Notes: generated by a model from the letters alone, not told the origin. DNA of 64,000 bases from Nematostella vectensis (GCF_932526225.1 NC_064034.1:3024001-3088000); one strand, 5' to 3'. Shown: positions 1 through 42,450, counted from the first letter of the stretch. Translations and numbers: made by a program.

Positions 1-629
1 CTGGAACTCTCTTTGCGCTCGACATTCTGGCTCGCGTGAAAGTGTCCAGTATTTATTGCATGCGCATGCGCGAAAATTCGCCGCATATATGCGGTGTGGC
101 CTGGTTGCTTAGTTCAATATGGCTGCAAAAGGGACGAGCGAGGGTTTATTTCAGAAATAATAAGCTGATTTTGGTCGTGGGTAAATACTTGATTGTCAAT
201 CTTTTCTGAGAACAGGACAGATGATAATTAGAGTTTGGAAAATATATCAATCAAAGAGCTTTTCCGTTTTCGTTATTTTCACGCGCGCGCTTTAGGCAAT
301 AGCGTCATTTCAAACGATTTTCTGGAATTTCATTTTCAATCACATTTTATCGCGTTTTTATAGAAAACAAATCCCTGGCAGTTCGCTGATATTCCTTCAC
401 ATGTACAAAACATTCTTTTCAACTTAGCGATGATCGATTTTCGGAGCTCTTCACTCAACAAGATCTAGCGGGAACCGACCCTCCTTAAACACGTCCGTTA
501 TTGCGCGCGCTCGTATTTTAACTTTTGCCATGAAGATTCGCTGATTGGTACATGTTCGCTCATGCGCATGCAATAAATACTGGACCCTCTTTCACGCGAG
601 CCAGAATGTCGAACGCAAAGAGTCCCAGG
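1..629. mobile_element. Inverted-repeat (MITE-like) element, left end at the window edge
   Basis: Bases 1-74 and about 557-629 are near-perfect reverse complements. Both arms carry the core catgcgcatgcaataaatac and the core acgcgagccagaatgtcg. About 480 bp of AT-rich sequence lies between them and shows no coding potential. This is the layout of a non-autonomous terminal-inverted-repeat element. The left arm starts at base 1, so the true outer end and the target duplication may lie outside the window. It sits about 1.2 kb upstream of the SRPK start codon. Confidence 0.6.
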
Positions 630-1858
630 TCTGGACTACAACCATTAGTAAACACAAGCTTTTATTACCTCCCCTGGTCCATGTTTTTGGCATTTTAGTC
701 AGCATTCCGAAATTATTACTCTCTCCGCTCGCCGTCTCGCTCTTCGCTCTCTTAGGTCTTCTTTTCACATGAAGCGAGTTCGGGTTATCAGGGTTAAGTG
801 CTTTGTAACCGCCCCTTGGTGATCGTAATAAAAAGATGTGTCGAAACGCATCGTTCACGGTCAAAGTCTTTCGTACGCCTGGGACAGCTCGGTGTGAACC
901 GTTCACATGGATAGAAACAACCTTTGTCCCTAGGTTTATCCCTAGCTTCTATAGGTTTCCATGTGAACGGTTGATTTTTGAATTTTAGTGAATAAATGGA
1001 ATTGTCACTTCGCCTGAGACAATCCAATCCAATTAATTTTTTAGACAGCTCGCTTTGTGGATATCGGAAGGGGCCTTGGGAATACCAGAATCCGAGGAAA
1101 TCATAACGGAATACAAGAAGAGTATGAATAATAATATACTGTTTTCTTTAGTAGGGAGAGAGAAGTCATAAATTCCGTTGAGAGCCCCCCCCCCCCCCCC
1201 AAATCGTTTATTACACGTGAATTTGACAACAACAAGGCATGTTCTAAGTTCTAAGGCAATTTTATTGACAACATTTCACACACAAAAAAACGCTTTACTC
1301 GGCCGATCTCAGAACAGCAACCATTGCCTGGGCTACCTGTGCTGCAAGTTATCAAGAAATGAAATAAACAAAAATGCATCCCCAATTTATTTTGAATGAA
1401 CTCAACGAATAAAATATTTCTATTTCTCTGCGGTTCTAAAATATAGATCGAATCGTCTCTGAAAGCGCCAGATTCTGACTCCTGCAACTTTTTTTATCTC
1501 GAGACTAACGTTTCATCTTAGCTATGACCAGCTAGAAACAACTCGAAAAGAACAATATCACCAACTAGGAACATGAATATTTTTTTTACGGCGTGTGCAC
1601 CTGTAGAATAGTTTTTGACCAAAAGCAACATTTTTGTCATGACGAGTAAGGATTGGTTTCTTATTTGCGTGTTCAGAAAACGCTATTCAAACCGTGGAGC
1701 GAGATAAATCCTTTTTGCGATAATGAACCGATAAAAAAAGCGCGCGATTTGTTCCAGAGCCCGCAGGCATCACCGGTGTTAACCAGTGGTCCAAAACAGC
1801 GTTGTACGCTCATGCGCATTGTCCAACTTGTCATATCGAAGTGTGGACAAAAAAAAAA
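630..1858. other. 5' flank of the SRPK gene, no gene seen
   Basis: No convincing exon is visible. Short open frames here match nothing I recognise. A dispersed repeat occupies 1146-1345 (listed separately). The first coding exon of SRPK follows a run of A at 1849-1859. I could not place a promoter or a 5' untranslated exon. Confidence 0.4.
1146..1345 (+). repeat. Dispersed repeat, copy 1 (second copy at 33315-33522)
   Basis: The stretch with cataaattccgttgaga, attacacgtgaatttgacaa and ccattgcctgggctacctgt recurs in the same order and orientation at 33315-33522. This copy has a run of 16 C where the other reads aaaccccgcc, and lacks a short insertion before the last block. It looks like an interspersed element fragment; no coding capacity was seen. 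Confidence 0.7.
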
Positions 1859-31094
<29,236 letters not shown>

Positions 31095-33314
31095 CGTCAT
31101 ACGTGGTCATAGCAACGGGATTGTTGCTCCCGCCTTGTATCACCGTGGCTTTACTTACAGTTCAAGAATGGCCTCTGGCGTGATTTCTTATCTTAGGCGC
31201 CGGGGTGTTAAGCGAAGTATGTGACATCGCATTACGTAACGTGAAATTACGTGGCGTGGTCACGTCGATATTACGTGACATGAATACAAGTGACTTGTGT
31301 AAGATACCATGTGACATCACTTGACCTTGACGTCACAGGTCTTATTTTGAGACATTAAAACCACATTAGAGATGACCAAAAGACACGATGTACAACCCAG
31401 GGAAAAGGTGGACGCCATGGCATCTCGGTAACCACCAGCATTGACCTCTATGAGAAACGTTTTTAGCCATAATGGTTGCATCCATTCGGCCTATTTTCAT
31501 TGAAAAAAGAACAGCACTTGGCGTACGAAAATTAACTTGTTTGCACATCAAGACTCGAGTATGAGTTGCCATATTACCTGTAAACGTTATTGGTTCCTTG
31601 GCAACCGATGCGGCCATTTGCCACGAATACCTGTCTCACGAATTCAGGAATTGATTTCCATATTGGTACCATGACCACATTTTATGTGGTAAATACTATT
31701 CCTGAAATGTCCTCAGAATAGCTCTATTTATAGTCCGCGTTTTCAATCAGTCTGTGATAAAAGACATGCTAGTTACAATAATTATCGTGTACACTATAGA
31801 TAGGTTACCTTCTTCCTTAGCATTATACTCAACGGTTTTGTATAACTCCAGGAAAATAATAAGTCAAACACTCTTTCTGACCGTGGGCAGGTGTAGATGA
31901 CGTCTGTGTCGTTATAGCGGTCGGTTAACTAATGTTTGGCGTCACGTTAACTATGCATCACATGCCAGCGTGTGACGTGTTACAGCCTATAGAAACAACC
32001 GATAAATAAAAGAAGAAAATTCGTGTTGCTAATACGGTGCCACTAAAGTAATCCCGCCTAATCGCGCTCAAATCACGGCGACATCCTCACACATAGTTGG
32101 AGTCCAACCAGCCCAAAACCTCAGCGCCACACGATTTTCCATTGCCGAGGAATCAGGCAGAATATTCGTCTTTTTGTCGTCGTAATATGCTTGATCACAA
32201 TTAATTTTTCAACCGTCAAAATTACCTCGTCCCCGCGAGCGCAAAAAAGAGGTCCTTCCGTGGGATGGAGCGTGAAAAGTAATCACCGAAAAATGCAGCC
32301 TGCATTTTGTACCTGCTGGTGAGCTGTTTTCTCGGGGGCTCGTACACTTAAAAGCTCCGTGCAAACTGCGCCAACACCAGCCAGCATTGCTGGCGAATTT
32401 CCGCTTGACTTGACATTTTCTTCGTCTTGTGGTCAGTCGAGCAAGAATTCGCCGGCAATGCTGGTTTGTGCGGGTGCAGTATGCACGGGCTTTACGCCGT
32501 AATACGATGCTAGACATACTGAAGGGTATGGGATTTAGCATAACGAGACCGGCATTCTTGTAATAAATTCGACTCTTTATTGGGATAAGACACGCTCGCT
32601 ACTTATAGCGAGCGATAACGAGCATCGGAAGTTGTTAGAACTAAGAAATATTTGCACTAAGAGCTGCGGAGAAAGAAGGGCGAGGCGGAGCGAGTCTCTT
32701 TATAGCAAAACAATTCGTGTTTAATCAAATATCTGGTTAAAGAACATTCTAGACAGTCCTTGAAACAGCCCTGTTATACACGGTTATACACATCTTTTGT
32801 TGTGGGTCTATCGCAGACGGCGTGTACATTTGTGTAGTGAGCGTCCCTCCGAATTTCGCGAACGAAAAGAGTCTTCCACCAAAGCCATACCCAAGCTATA
32901 CCCAAGAGAAAAAAACAAATTGCTTTCTCTTTTATCCATACATTTCAAGACTTTTTATTCTTACAGTAAAAGCAAGTGTAGATACAGGGGGATATCCATT
33001 GAATGAAAACAGTAAAAGTCATGTCTCTATTTTGTATAATTTTTTTATAAAGTATAAAACATGTTTTGGCAACCCATTTATAAAACTACAAGTATACAAG
33101 CTGAGACATTGTACGAAGGGTTTTCTGCTGTTTCTGTGAGCCAGTTATGCACTTTAAAATCAAATATTGAAACAAATGTTTTCTTTCATTGTATACCACT
33201 CCCTTGTTTTGTACAGACAAATAGTGTCGCATTTTATTGGGATGGTACTAAGCCCTACTTTTAACCCTGCATCTGATAAATTAGCACGAGGGCACAATGG
33301 TCTAATGACACGAT
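31095..33314. other. SRPK 3' UTR and intergenic sequence
   Basis: No exon with supporting motifs is seen on either strand. At 31200-31340 the motifs GTGAC, ACGTGAC and GACGTCAC recur many times, and a smaller cluster lies at 31895-31985. Short open frames at 31366-31617 and 32209-32541 (minus) have no recognisable content. Confidence 0.4.
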
Positions 33315-33522
33315 TTGGTAGGGGGAGAGAACTCATAAATTCCGTTGAGAAAACCCCGCCAAATCGTGTATTACACGTGAATTTGACAACATGGCATGTT
33401 CTAAGTTTTAAGGCAATTTTTTAGTGACAACATTTCACAAAAAAACGCTTTACCCGTCCCCTCTCAGAACAGCCGAATTCCGAGCTACTAACAAGCAACC
33501 ATTGCCTGGGCTACCTGTGGCT
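33315..33522 (+). repeat. Dispersed repeat, copy 2
   Basis: Same family as 1146-1345, in the same orientation, including attacacgtgaatttgacaa and ccattgcctgggctacctgt. The two copies lie 32 kb apart on either side of the SRPK gene. Confidence 0.7.
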
Positions 33523-33791
33523 CACCAAATCCATCCCTAAGAGGGACGGGAAGGTAAACATACCAAAAATGGCGTCGATGGGAAAGGCGGGAGATTTGAA
33601 ATCGCGCCGTAAATGTACGAATGCATTTCTCGCTGCCAAGAAAGGCTTGAAGTACAAATCAAACATATATTTTCTTTCATTGGGAAATTATTTATTTGTT
33701 TGATATCAAATCATTAGATTTGGGGGCGTTCTTTGGTAATGGCCGCCATATTGGACTCTCTCCATTTGAAAAATGGAGGCAGGGCTCAGGC

Positions 33792-34162
33792 GACAGGAGC
33801 AAAAAATGGCAAAATTAAAATTGTACGGTTGTGTTAGCTTACATTCTGTTTATATTTTGCCTAGAGGTAACTTGTGTAATATAAAACAAAATAAGCTTTA
33901 GTATTTTTTGGTAAATGATCAGTTCCTGAGATATGATTGAGCAAAAGTGCCATAGATCGTGAAAAAAGTAGCAATTTCGCCCAAATTGGGCAATTTCATA
34001 CAAATCAAGAGTCTTACAATTTGCAATATCTCAAGAACGGATTATCTACCAAAAAATACTAAAGCTTATTTTGTTTTATATTACACAAGGAACATCTATG
34101 CAAAAAATCAAGCGAATATAAGCTAAGGATGACGTAATTTTGACGGTTGCCATTTTTTGTGG
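33792..34162. mobile_element. Inverted-repeat MITE-like element
   Basis: Bases 33835-33935 and 34010-34130 are imperfect reverse complements sharing tgtgtaatataaaacaaaat and aagctttagtattttttggt. Weaker pairing continues outward to AAAAAATGGC and its complement. The roughly 85-bp centre has no coding potential. A transcript would fold into a long hairpin. Confidence 0.75.
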
Positions 34163-34738
34163 CGGAGGTAAGCCTTTTATACCGGAACCTCGTGTTTAAG
34201 TTGCTGTTATTTTGCCGCCAAAAGCCTTTGCCACCAAACAGTGATGTAATCTTTTAGCGCAAGTCCCCTATAAAGAACGACAACTATCGTTCCAAAGAAA
34301 TATTACAATCTAAATGGATCTCCCACTAATCTAAATTTGACTAACACTACGTCACCACATCGCAAGCATGTTAAAAAAGACCGCTACGGTGCTTGTCAGG
34401 ACGAAGAATCCGCTGACCAATGCGCGGGTCCAGGGCGCGCTGTTGCAGTAGTTACCCCTGTTGTTTCAAGATTACCGAGAATATAAGGGCGCCTAAGTAA
34501 ATATAACCTATAGTCTGTCCTCGATTGAGGCTACGCGATTGTGCAAGCAGATCAACTAACCTCATGCAACTCGGCCATTTGAGCGCCACAGGATTCATGA
34601 TGTTCGAAAACAGAATAACCTCTAATGAGAGTCATACTTAATAACTCCCCCCTCCTAAAAATATTATTTATCATTCCTTGTATCTTAGAAACCTGATATT
34701 TTAAAAGTTAAAAAAGGTCAGCTCCCGCCCATTCGTAT

Positions 34739-36072
34739 TGTACAGGTTCCGAAATGATCCCAGGACCTGAAACGATCCCAGGACCCGAAACGATCCCAGG
34801 ACCCGAAATGATCCCAGGACCCGAAATGATCCCAGGACCCGAAATGATCCCAGGACCCGAAACGATCCCCAAAAGTACCCCAACTGATCCCGGGACCCGA
34901 AACGATCCCCAAGAGTACCCCAACTGATCCCGGGACCCGAAATGATCCCAGGGCCCGAAACGATCCCCAAAAGTACCCCAACTGATCCCGGGACCCGAAA
35001 CGATCCCCAAGAGTCCCCGAAATGAACCCCAAGGAATTACAGTAATGGACAACTAAAGGAATGTGTAAGGATTGGCTTTCAGTTTTAAAAACATATGAAC
35101 ATTTAGCTTTGTTTGTGTTATTAAAAGGAAATTTACATTAACTAAAACTATAGTATAAAGATTTTTATATACGACTGCGGGGGAAATACAGTGGTTGAGT
35201 CAGAAATTGGGGTCAACTAACAATTCCTGTGATAGTAATTTGAGGAGCCCGGCGTGGATAAATCATTTTTACATAACAAGCCATAAAAGAAAGTCTCTAC
35301 AGATGGGACATGCTGCTTTACATAGGAAGCGAAATGTTTTAAAGCTATTTTTTGGCATGTTTGTTTTCGGTGAATGATAGACCTATCATATCATGAGATC
35401 ATGCCGGGGTATACGCACGACTACATGAGGAAATTCAAAACTCACCGAATATTGCTTTCACATCCTCTTAATATTTTGCATCGGTAGTAGAAGGGTTGTT
35501 CGAGTGTATTACTCGGTGTGCTTTTGTCATTCCATCTTCTCGGCCAAACCGGCTGCCTAAAATGTGTCGGTAAATATTTGCTCGTGTGAACAAGGATTTC
35601 GTGGTGAAATACATGTTTGGTTGTCAGATGAATATTAATTTTTAGGGGTAATGTTTACCGGAAATGAGATTTGTAGTGTCGGAGTCATGTGTCGGAACCG
35701 CAAAATGTTAAGAGTGTGATGGAAGGTCAAAAGTATGGTTGATCTGAGCAAAGCTGTGCTATGTTTATGCTGTATTCCTTTCAGTAGCAATTTAAAGTTG
35801 TGTATTTGTTTTGGACTCTGTTTATGGGTTTAACGCCGGACACTGTAATAATTAGAAGTATTGTGTTGGAATTTAATATTTTTAAGTCACGTTGTTTAGA
35901 AATCGAGTCGCTGTTAACCCTTTATTACGCTTCAAGAATTGCAAGTATTTCTTCTGCTTTCCCCTTGTCCATTGCTGCAATTCCTTGGGGTTGATTTCGG
36001 GGACCCCTCGGTATCGTTTCGGGTCCGAGGATCAGTTGGGGTACTTTTGGGGATCATTTCGGGTCCTGTACA
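34739..36072 (+). mobile_element. Non-autonomous DNA transposon with minisatellite TIRs, copy A
   Basis: Ends are TGTACAGG at 34739 and CCTGTACA ending at 36072, flanked by GTAT at 34735-34738 and 36073-36076. The left TIR is expanded into tandem units of ggacccgaaatgatcccag type, interspersed with gatccccaaaagtaccccaa, to about 35040. The right TIR is one short inverted version. The centre has no transposase. Copy B at 48117-49020 is the same family in opposite orientation. TGT...ACA ends with a 4-bp duplication fit Ginger-type elements, but that assignment is inference. Confidence 0.85.
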
Positions 36073-36396
36073 GTATTCTTGACTTCCTGTCGTGCTGAAA
36101 CCATGTCATCAATACCTTTTATCCTATCTTCTGGCTGCTATGATTGGTCGGCGCCTTTCCGGAGAGGTGGCGTGCTTTCAAACCATCAGTGCTGGCCAAT
36201 GAAACCGCTTCAAGGATTTTGACTGGCGGAAATCAGTAGGCAATTTAACTGTTGAAAATCATCGAAGGACAGTTCCAATGACATTGAAACTGGCAGTAAT
36301 TCGAAAAACGCGATTTAGAGAAGCTTTTCTTGTGTTTTACACAGTTTCATTATTACACGGCTAGTAAGGCTCTCCCCGAGAGTAGCCAGTAGCGAC

Positions 36397-39270
36397 ATGA
36401 CAAGCGAGACCAGCGGCTATTGGAATTTTGTATCTCTTTCGCTCTCCTTGTTCAGTCTGTTCGGCGTAATGCACGTCGAGTACACGCTCCAGTATCATAA
36501 CCACAACTGCAACAACGACTCGATTACCAAGGGATGGACACAAGACAGTGAGACGGGAGAAGGGAGTCATTACGGCACAAGTTGGAAAGACAACAATCAT
36601 GATACTGTCAAGCTATTCGCGTCACAAGACAGTGAAACGAGAGAAGGAACTCCTTACACAGGTCTGAAAGACAACCATCACGATATAGACTGGCATGGGC
36701 TAAACCGCGGAGAAAAAAATAAAAAAGATGCAAAGATGAGAGTTCGACGCAACGACAAATTTGCAAGCCGTGAAGTCGTCAACGATAAACAACCAATAGG
36801 TGAATGACTGGCTTAAACAAATGTGTATTAATGTTTTCTATCCCACACAAATGGTTATTATGTTAGTAATAACGATGCGCAACCTCAATTGACTTAAAAA
36901 GCACTATAGCTCAGGCTCAATAGCCGTTCCTTGTTTCCTTTTAAAGATCATAATAAACATCTTATAAACAGAAGCACACGCTTTATATGAATTAAGCTGT
37001 GACCCTAATGGAACATTATGTTAATTTCAGCTTCTCTCCCTTCGAAAAATGTCACGTCACTCGTCAATCTTTCAATGATTCGACAACTCATAAAAGATGA
37101 GCTTCAAAACATTCTCAAAACAGGCGTGTGCGTCAAGAACCGAAAGATGTGCATCCAAGGGCCTAAAGGGGACAGGGGCCGGAGAGGCCCTAGAGGCAGA
37201 CAAGGGCCTCAAGGGAAAAGAGGACCTAAAGGTCACACAGTGTACAGGAGAACTCAGGGAGCAGTTGGTCAGAAGGGCGATAGGGGCGAAAGAGGACCAC
37301 AGGGGCCTCCAGGTCCCAAAGGACCAATTGGACCCAAAGGAGAACCAGGCCCTCCTCTTACAAAACCGAAAATTACCACAGGATCCCCGAAGTCGCGAGC
37401 GAATGTGAGTACTAAAGCGTGGCTCCCGTGTGTTGCTAGTGGCAACCCTCATCCTGTGGTCACGTGGCAGCGAAGGAATGGTAGTCTTCCGCAGAGACGT
37501 AGCAAAGTTGAAATGAGTGGACTCTCCGTCAGTCACGTGACTACGGCTGATCAGGGGGAGTATGGGTGCGAGGCCAGAAGTATCATGGGGGTGGAGGTGG
37601 TATGGACGGAGCTCATCGTACAGGGTAAGTCACGTGGCGTGGTCAGGGGGAGTATGGATGCGAGGCCAAGAGAATTGATAAGGTGCTAGCATTTATCGTA
37701 AGGTAAGTCACGTGATGTGATCATAATGCTAAGCCGAGACTATCTTGGAGGGGGTGATAGTATCGTACAAGATGATCATGAAATAGTTAATAATATGGTC
37801 ATAGTCTATACTGTATGGAATACCTTTATCTCGAACCCTCCGATAATTCGCTTTATCGAAGTGATTTCTGTTTTATCTTCAGGTATTTTTCTATATATAT
37901 ATATTTCTTTCCTCGATAATTCAAACTTCCGGTAACACAAGCCATTTTCAACTCAGGTTTAAGTTTCGGGATGAAACTGTAATACAGAAAATACTCTCCG
38001 CCATCTTAATGGTCATATACATAGCAAACTTGATGAGGGTTGATTTCCTCATAATGCAGCTCGCAGCGTAGTCATCTTTTCAGTCATTGCTTCACTTCAA
38101 CAGAACCTGACCTAACGTGACCTCTGATTTCCTGTAGTCCCCCCTCGCTTCACGCACAAGCCTCCAAGTTCTATCATAGTGGAGGAAGGGGCCAATGTGA
38201 CGCTGGAATGTCGGGCCTCCGCTGAACCAGCCCCTGTCATATCATGGACCACAAGCCGAGGCCCTCCGCGATCAGGGACCTCCGTTAAAATTGGTACCTT
38301 GGTCATCTCCGGTATCGGTAAAGACGAAGGTGATTTTTACAAGTGTAGGGCAAGTAACCTGCTTGGCATTGTAACCACGAGGACAATGCTTGCAGTACTA
38401 GACAGGCTTCGATTTACGATGAAGATGCCTAAACAGCAGACATTCTACATGTTTGAGCCGATTGTGGTTCCCTGCCAAGCTAAAGGGGCTGTGGGCACAA
38501 TATGGCAAAGAAAGAATAGGATGATGCCAGAGAAGGCGCGCACACTAATTAACGGCACACTCTTTTTACCAAGGGCGTCACCCAGAGATAGCGGGACGTA
38601 CACTTGCATAGTCACAAACCTGCTGCAGCGTCGAATAACAGAATCGGTGGAGATAAGTGTGCTGTACCCAAAATCATGCCACCACATTAAACAACTTCGA
38701 CCCGCCACACCATCGGGACATTACGTCATCGACCCGAACGGACCTGGTGGTGAGTCAAGTTTCAGAGTTTACTGTGACATGAATGACAAGGGAGGGGTGG
38801 GGGTGACGGTCGTCAGTCATGATAGCGAGGCAAGGACTTTGGTGGATGGATTTGATCTCCCTGGCTCGTATCGAAAGACGGTTCGCTATGATGGAGCGAC
38901 AATGCAGCAACTTGCTGGCCTGACAAGGGTGTCTGCGAGCTGCGAACAACACATCGAGTACGAATGCCAAGGGGATGCCGCTCTTCTTAGTCCTTATGGC
39001 TGGTGGGTATCACGTGAGGGAATAAGGCAAAACTACTGGGGTGGGGCCACGCCTGGGAGTGGGAAATGCGCCTGCGGTATGACGAACACGTGCGAGCATG
39101 GTAAGAAGTGCAACTGCAACAACGTTTATTCGCCACACCTTAGGAGTGATAGCGGTCTGTTCACGGACAAGTCCACGCTGCCGGTGCTAGAGCTAAGGCT
39201 TGGTGATACGGGCACTAATGAGCGAGGATGGCACACTTTGGGAAAATTCAAATGTTATGGCAGCATTTAA
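36397..39270 (+). CDS. Type II membrane protein: collagen, three Ig, CNTNAP-like fibrinogen domain
   Basis: Exons 36397-36799, 37031-37624 and 38138-39270 join in phase to 709 codons plus stop. Residues 8-27 form a hydrophobic segment followed by no clear cleavage site, so a signal anchor is likely. A His/Asp-rich stalk follows, then a helix and a Cys pair (CVKNRKMC), then about 60 residues of Gly-X-Y collagen (about 178-238) with one interruption. Three I-set-like Ig domains follow (about 245-332, 333-422, 423-510), each with the Cys pair and DxGxYxC-type motifs. The C-terminal 200 residues start CHHIKQL and contain [27 protein letters not shown] and CNCN, as in the fibrinogen-like domain of contactin-associated proteins. 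The domain order matches cnidarian ficolin-like proteins, proposed pattern-recognition receptors; function is inferred. AATAAA lies at 39409. Confidence 0.88.
37552..37790 (+). repeat. Degenerating tandem duplication of the exon 2 end and its donor
   Basis: The exon stretch cagggggagtatgggtgcga up to the donor ggtaagtcacgtgg recurs in the intron from about 37638, with a second donor-like aaggtaagtcacgtgatg near 37700. A third, weaker pass lies near 37722-37780 (ctaagccgagactatc...atcgtacaag). The first donor gives the correct phase into exon 3, so the others are decoys or relics. Confidence 0.6.
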
Positions 39271-39547
39271 TTGATAAAACAGGAAAACCATGCCTATACC
39301 TTCAAAGACAGAACGTTTAACCAATCTCGTAACATTATAGTACCAGCCTGTTTAGTATATGTACTCTATTTCTATTAGACCTTTCATTATTATTACTATT
39401 ATTATTTCAATAAAACCACGAGGCCATTTTTTATCCTTGTTATATGTGTTTTATTACTTGAAGATAATTCGAAAATGCCAGGGGGAGGGGAGCATGACTA
39501 AGGACGATACGAGGGTTCTTCAGAACCTAGAACTTCGGTTTTATTAA

Positions 39548-42450
39548 TAGAGCGCTTCCGCCCATCACACGACCCCACCCACCTCAACCCATCACACCAC
39601 CCCACCCACCTCAACCCATGACACCACCATACCCTACCCACCTCAACCCAACACCCCACCCACCTCAACCCATGACACCACAGCACCCACCTCAACCCAT
39701 CACACCACAGCACCCACCTCAACCCATCACACCACAGCACCCACCTCAACCCATCACACCACAGCACCCACCTCAACACATCACACCACACCACCCACCT
39801 CAACCCATCACACCACACCACCCACCCCAACCCATCACACCACCCCACCCACCTCAACTCATCACCCCACCCACCTCAACCCAACACCCCACCCACCTCA
39901 ACCCATCACACCACTCCACCCCACACACCTCAACCCAACACCCCACCCCACCCACCTCAACCCATCACACCACCTCAACCCATCACACCACCCCACCCAC
40001 CTCAACCCATCACACCACCCCAACCTATCACACCACCCCCTACCCACCTCAACCCATCACCCCACCCACCTCAACCCATCACACCACACCACCCCAACCC
40101 ATCACACCACCCCACCCACCTCAACCCGTCACACCACACCACCCCAACCCATCACACCACCCCACCCACCTCAACCCATCACACCACTTCACCCACCTCC
40201 ACCCATCACACCACCCCACCCACCTCAACCCACCGCACCACACCACCCACCTCAACCTATCACACCACACCCTACCCACCTCAACCCATCACACCACCCC
40301 ACCCACCTCAACCCATCACACCACTCCACCCTACCCACCTCCACCCAACACTCCACCCACCTCAACCCATCACACCACTTCACACACCTCAACCCAACAC
40401 CCCACCCCACCCACCTCAACCCATCACACCACTTCACCCACCTCAACCCATCACACCACTTCACCCACTTCCACCCATCACACCACTCCACCCCACCCAC
40501 CTCAACCCATCACACCACTCCACCCACCTCAACCCATTACACCACCCCCACCCACCTCAACCTATCACACCACCCCACCCACCTCAACCCAACACACCAC
40601 TTCACCCACCTCAACCCATCACACCACCCCCTACCCACCTCAACCCATCACACCACCCCACCCACCTCAACCCATTACACCACCCCAACCTATCACACCA
40701 CCCCCTACCCACCTCAACCCATCACACCACCCCACCCACCTCAACCCATCAAACCACACCACCCCAACTCAACCCATCACACCACCCCACCCACCTCAAC
40801 CCATCACACCACCCCAACCTATCACACCACCCCCTACCCACCTCAACCCATCACACCACCCCACCCACCTCAACCCATCACATTACCCCACCCAACCCAT
40901 CACACCACCCCACCCCAACCCATCACACCACCCCACCCACCTCAACCCATCACACCACTTCACCCACCTCCACCCATCACACCACCCCACCCACCTCAAC
41001 CCATCGCACCACACCACCCACCTCAACCTATCACAGCACCCCCTACCCACCTCAACCCATCACACCACTCCACCCTACCCACCTCAACCCAACACCCCAC
41101 CCCCCTCAACCCATCACACCACTTCACACACCTCAACCCAACACCCCACCCCACCCACCTCAACCCATCACACCACTTCACCCACCTCAACCCATCACAC
41201 CACTTCACCCACCTCCACCCATTACACCACTCCACCCCACCCACCCCAACTCATCACACCACCCCAACCCATCACACCACCCCCTACCCACCTCAACCCA
41301 TCACACCACCCCAACCTATCACACCACCCCCTACCCACCTCAACCCATCACACCACCCCAACCTATCACACCACCCCCTACCCACCTCAACCCATCACCC
41401 CACCCACCTCAACCCATCACACCACACCACCCCAACCCATCACACCACCCCACCCACCTCAACCCATCACACCACACCACCCCAACCCATCACACCACCC
41501 CACCCACCTCAACCCATCACACCACACCACCCACCTCCACCCATTACACCACTCCACCCCACCCACCTCAACCCATCACACCACCCCAACCCATCACACC
41601 ACCCCACCCACCTCAACTCATCACACCACATCACCCACCTCCACCAATCACACCACCCCACCCACCTCAACCCAACACACCACTCCACCCCACACACCTC
41701 AACCCAATACCCCACCCCACCCACCTCAACCCATCACACCACCCCAACCCATCACACCACCCCCTACCCACCTCAACCCATCACACCACCCCAACCTATC
41801 ACACCACCCCCTATCCACCTCAACCCATCACCCCACCCACCTCAACCCATCACACCACACCACCCCAACCCATCACACCACCCCACCCACCTCAACCCAT
41901 CACACCACACCACCCCAACCCATCACACCACCCCACCCACCTCAACCCATCACACCACACCACCCACCTCCACCCATTACACCACTCCACCCCACCCACC
42001 TCAACCCATCACACCACCCCAACCCATCACACCACCCCACCCACCTCAACTCATCACACCACATCACCCCAACCCATCACACCACCCCACCCACCTCAAC
42101 CCATCACACCACACCACCCACCTCCACCCATTACACCACTCCACCCCACCCACCTCAACCCATCACACCACCCCAACCCATCACACCACCCCACCCACCT
42201 CAACTCATCACACCACCCCACCCATAACACCACTTCACACCACCCCACTCACCTCAACCCATCGCACCACACCATCCACCTCAACCTATCACACCACCCC
42301 CTACCCACCTCAACCCATCACACCACCCCACCCACCTCCACCCATCACACCACCCCACCCACCTCAACCCATCGCACCACACCACCCACCTCAACCTATC
42401 ACACCACCCCCCACCCACCTCAACCCACCACCCCACCCACCTCAACAATT
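39548..42450. repeat. C/A-rich minisatellite, 27-bp class unit
   Basis: About 2.9 kb of tandem units built from cacccacctcaacccatcac and caccacccc, with 12-15 bp shortened units mixed in. It begins about 140 bp after the poly(A) signal of the collagen-Ig gene. An 869-codon open frame at 39618-42227 reads Pro/His/Thr repeats, but a strand almost free of G and with few T-starting triplets rarely makes stops. I see no flanking exon structure, so I do not call it a gene. Confidence 0.95.

Noticed and set aside
32209-32541. 110-codon minus-strand frame downstream of SRPK
   Set aside because: No recognised motif, no splice context, and length is within chance for this base composition.
34701-35052. 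Three overlapping minus-strand frames with GSFRVLGS-type repeats
   Set aside because: They are translations of the tandem units in the transposon's left TIR, open in all three frames.
37072-37536. 154-codon minus-strand frame opposite the collagen region
   Set aside because: It is the shadow of Gly-X-Y coding sequence on the plus strand; exon phases and domains support the plus strand.
39618-42227. 869-codon Pro/His/Thr open frame
   Set aside because: It lies wholly within the C/A-rich minisatellite, where stops are rare in any frame. Unit lengths shift and no splice or start context supports it.
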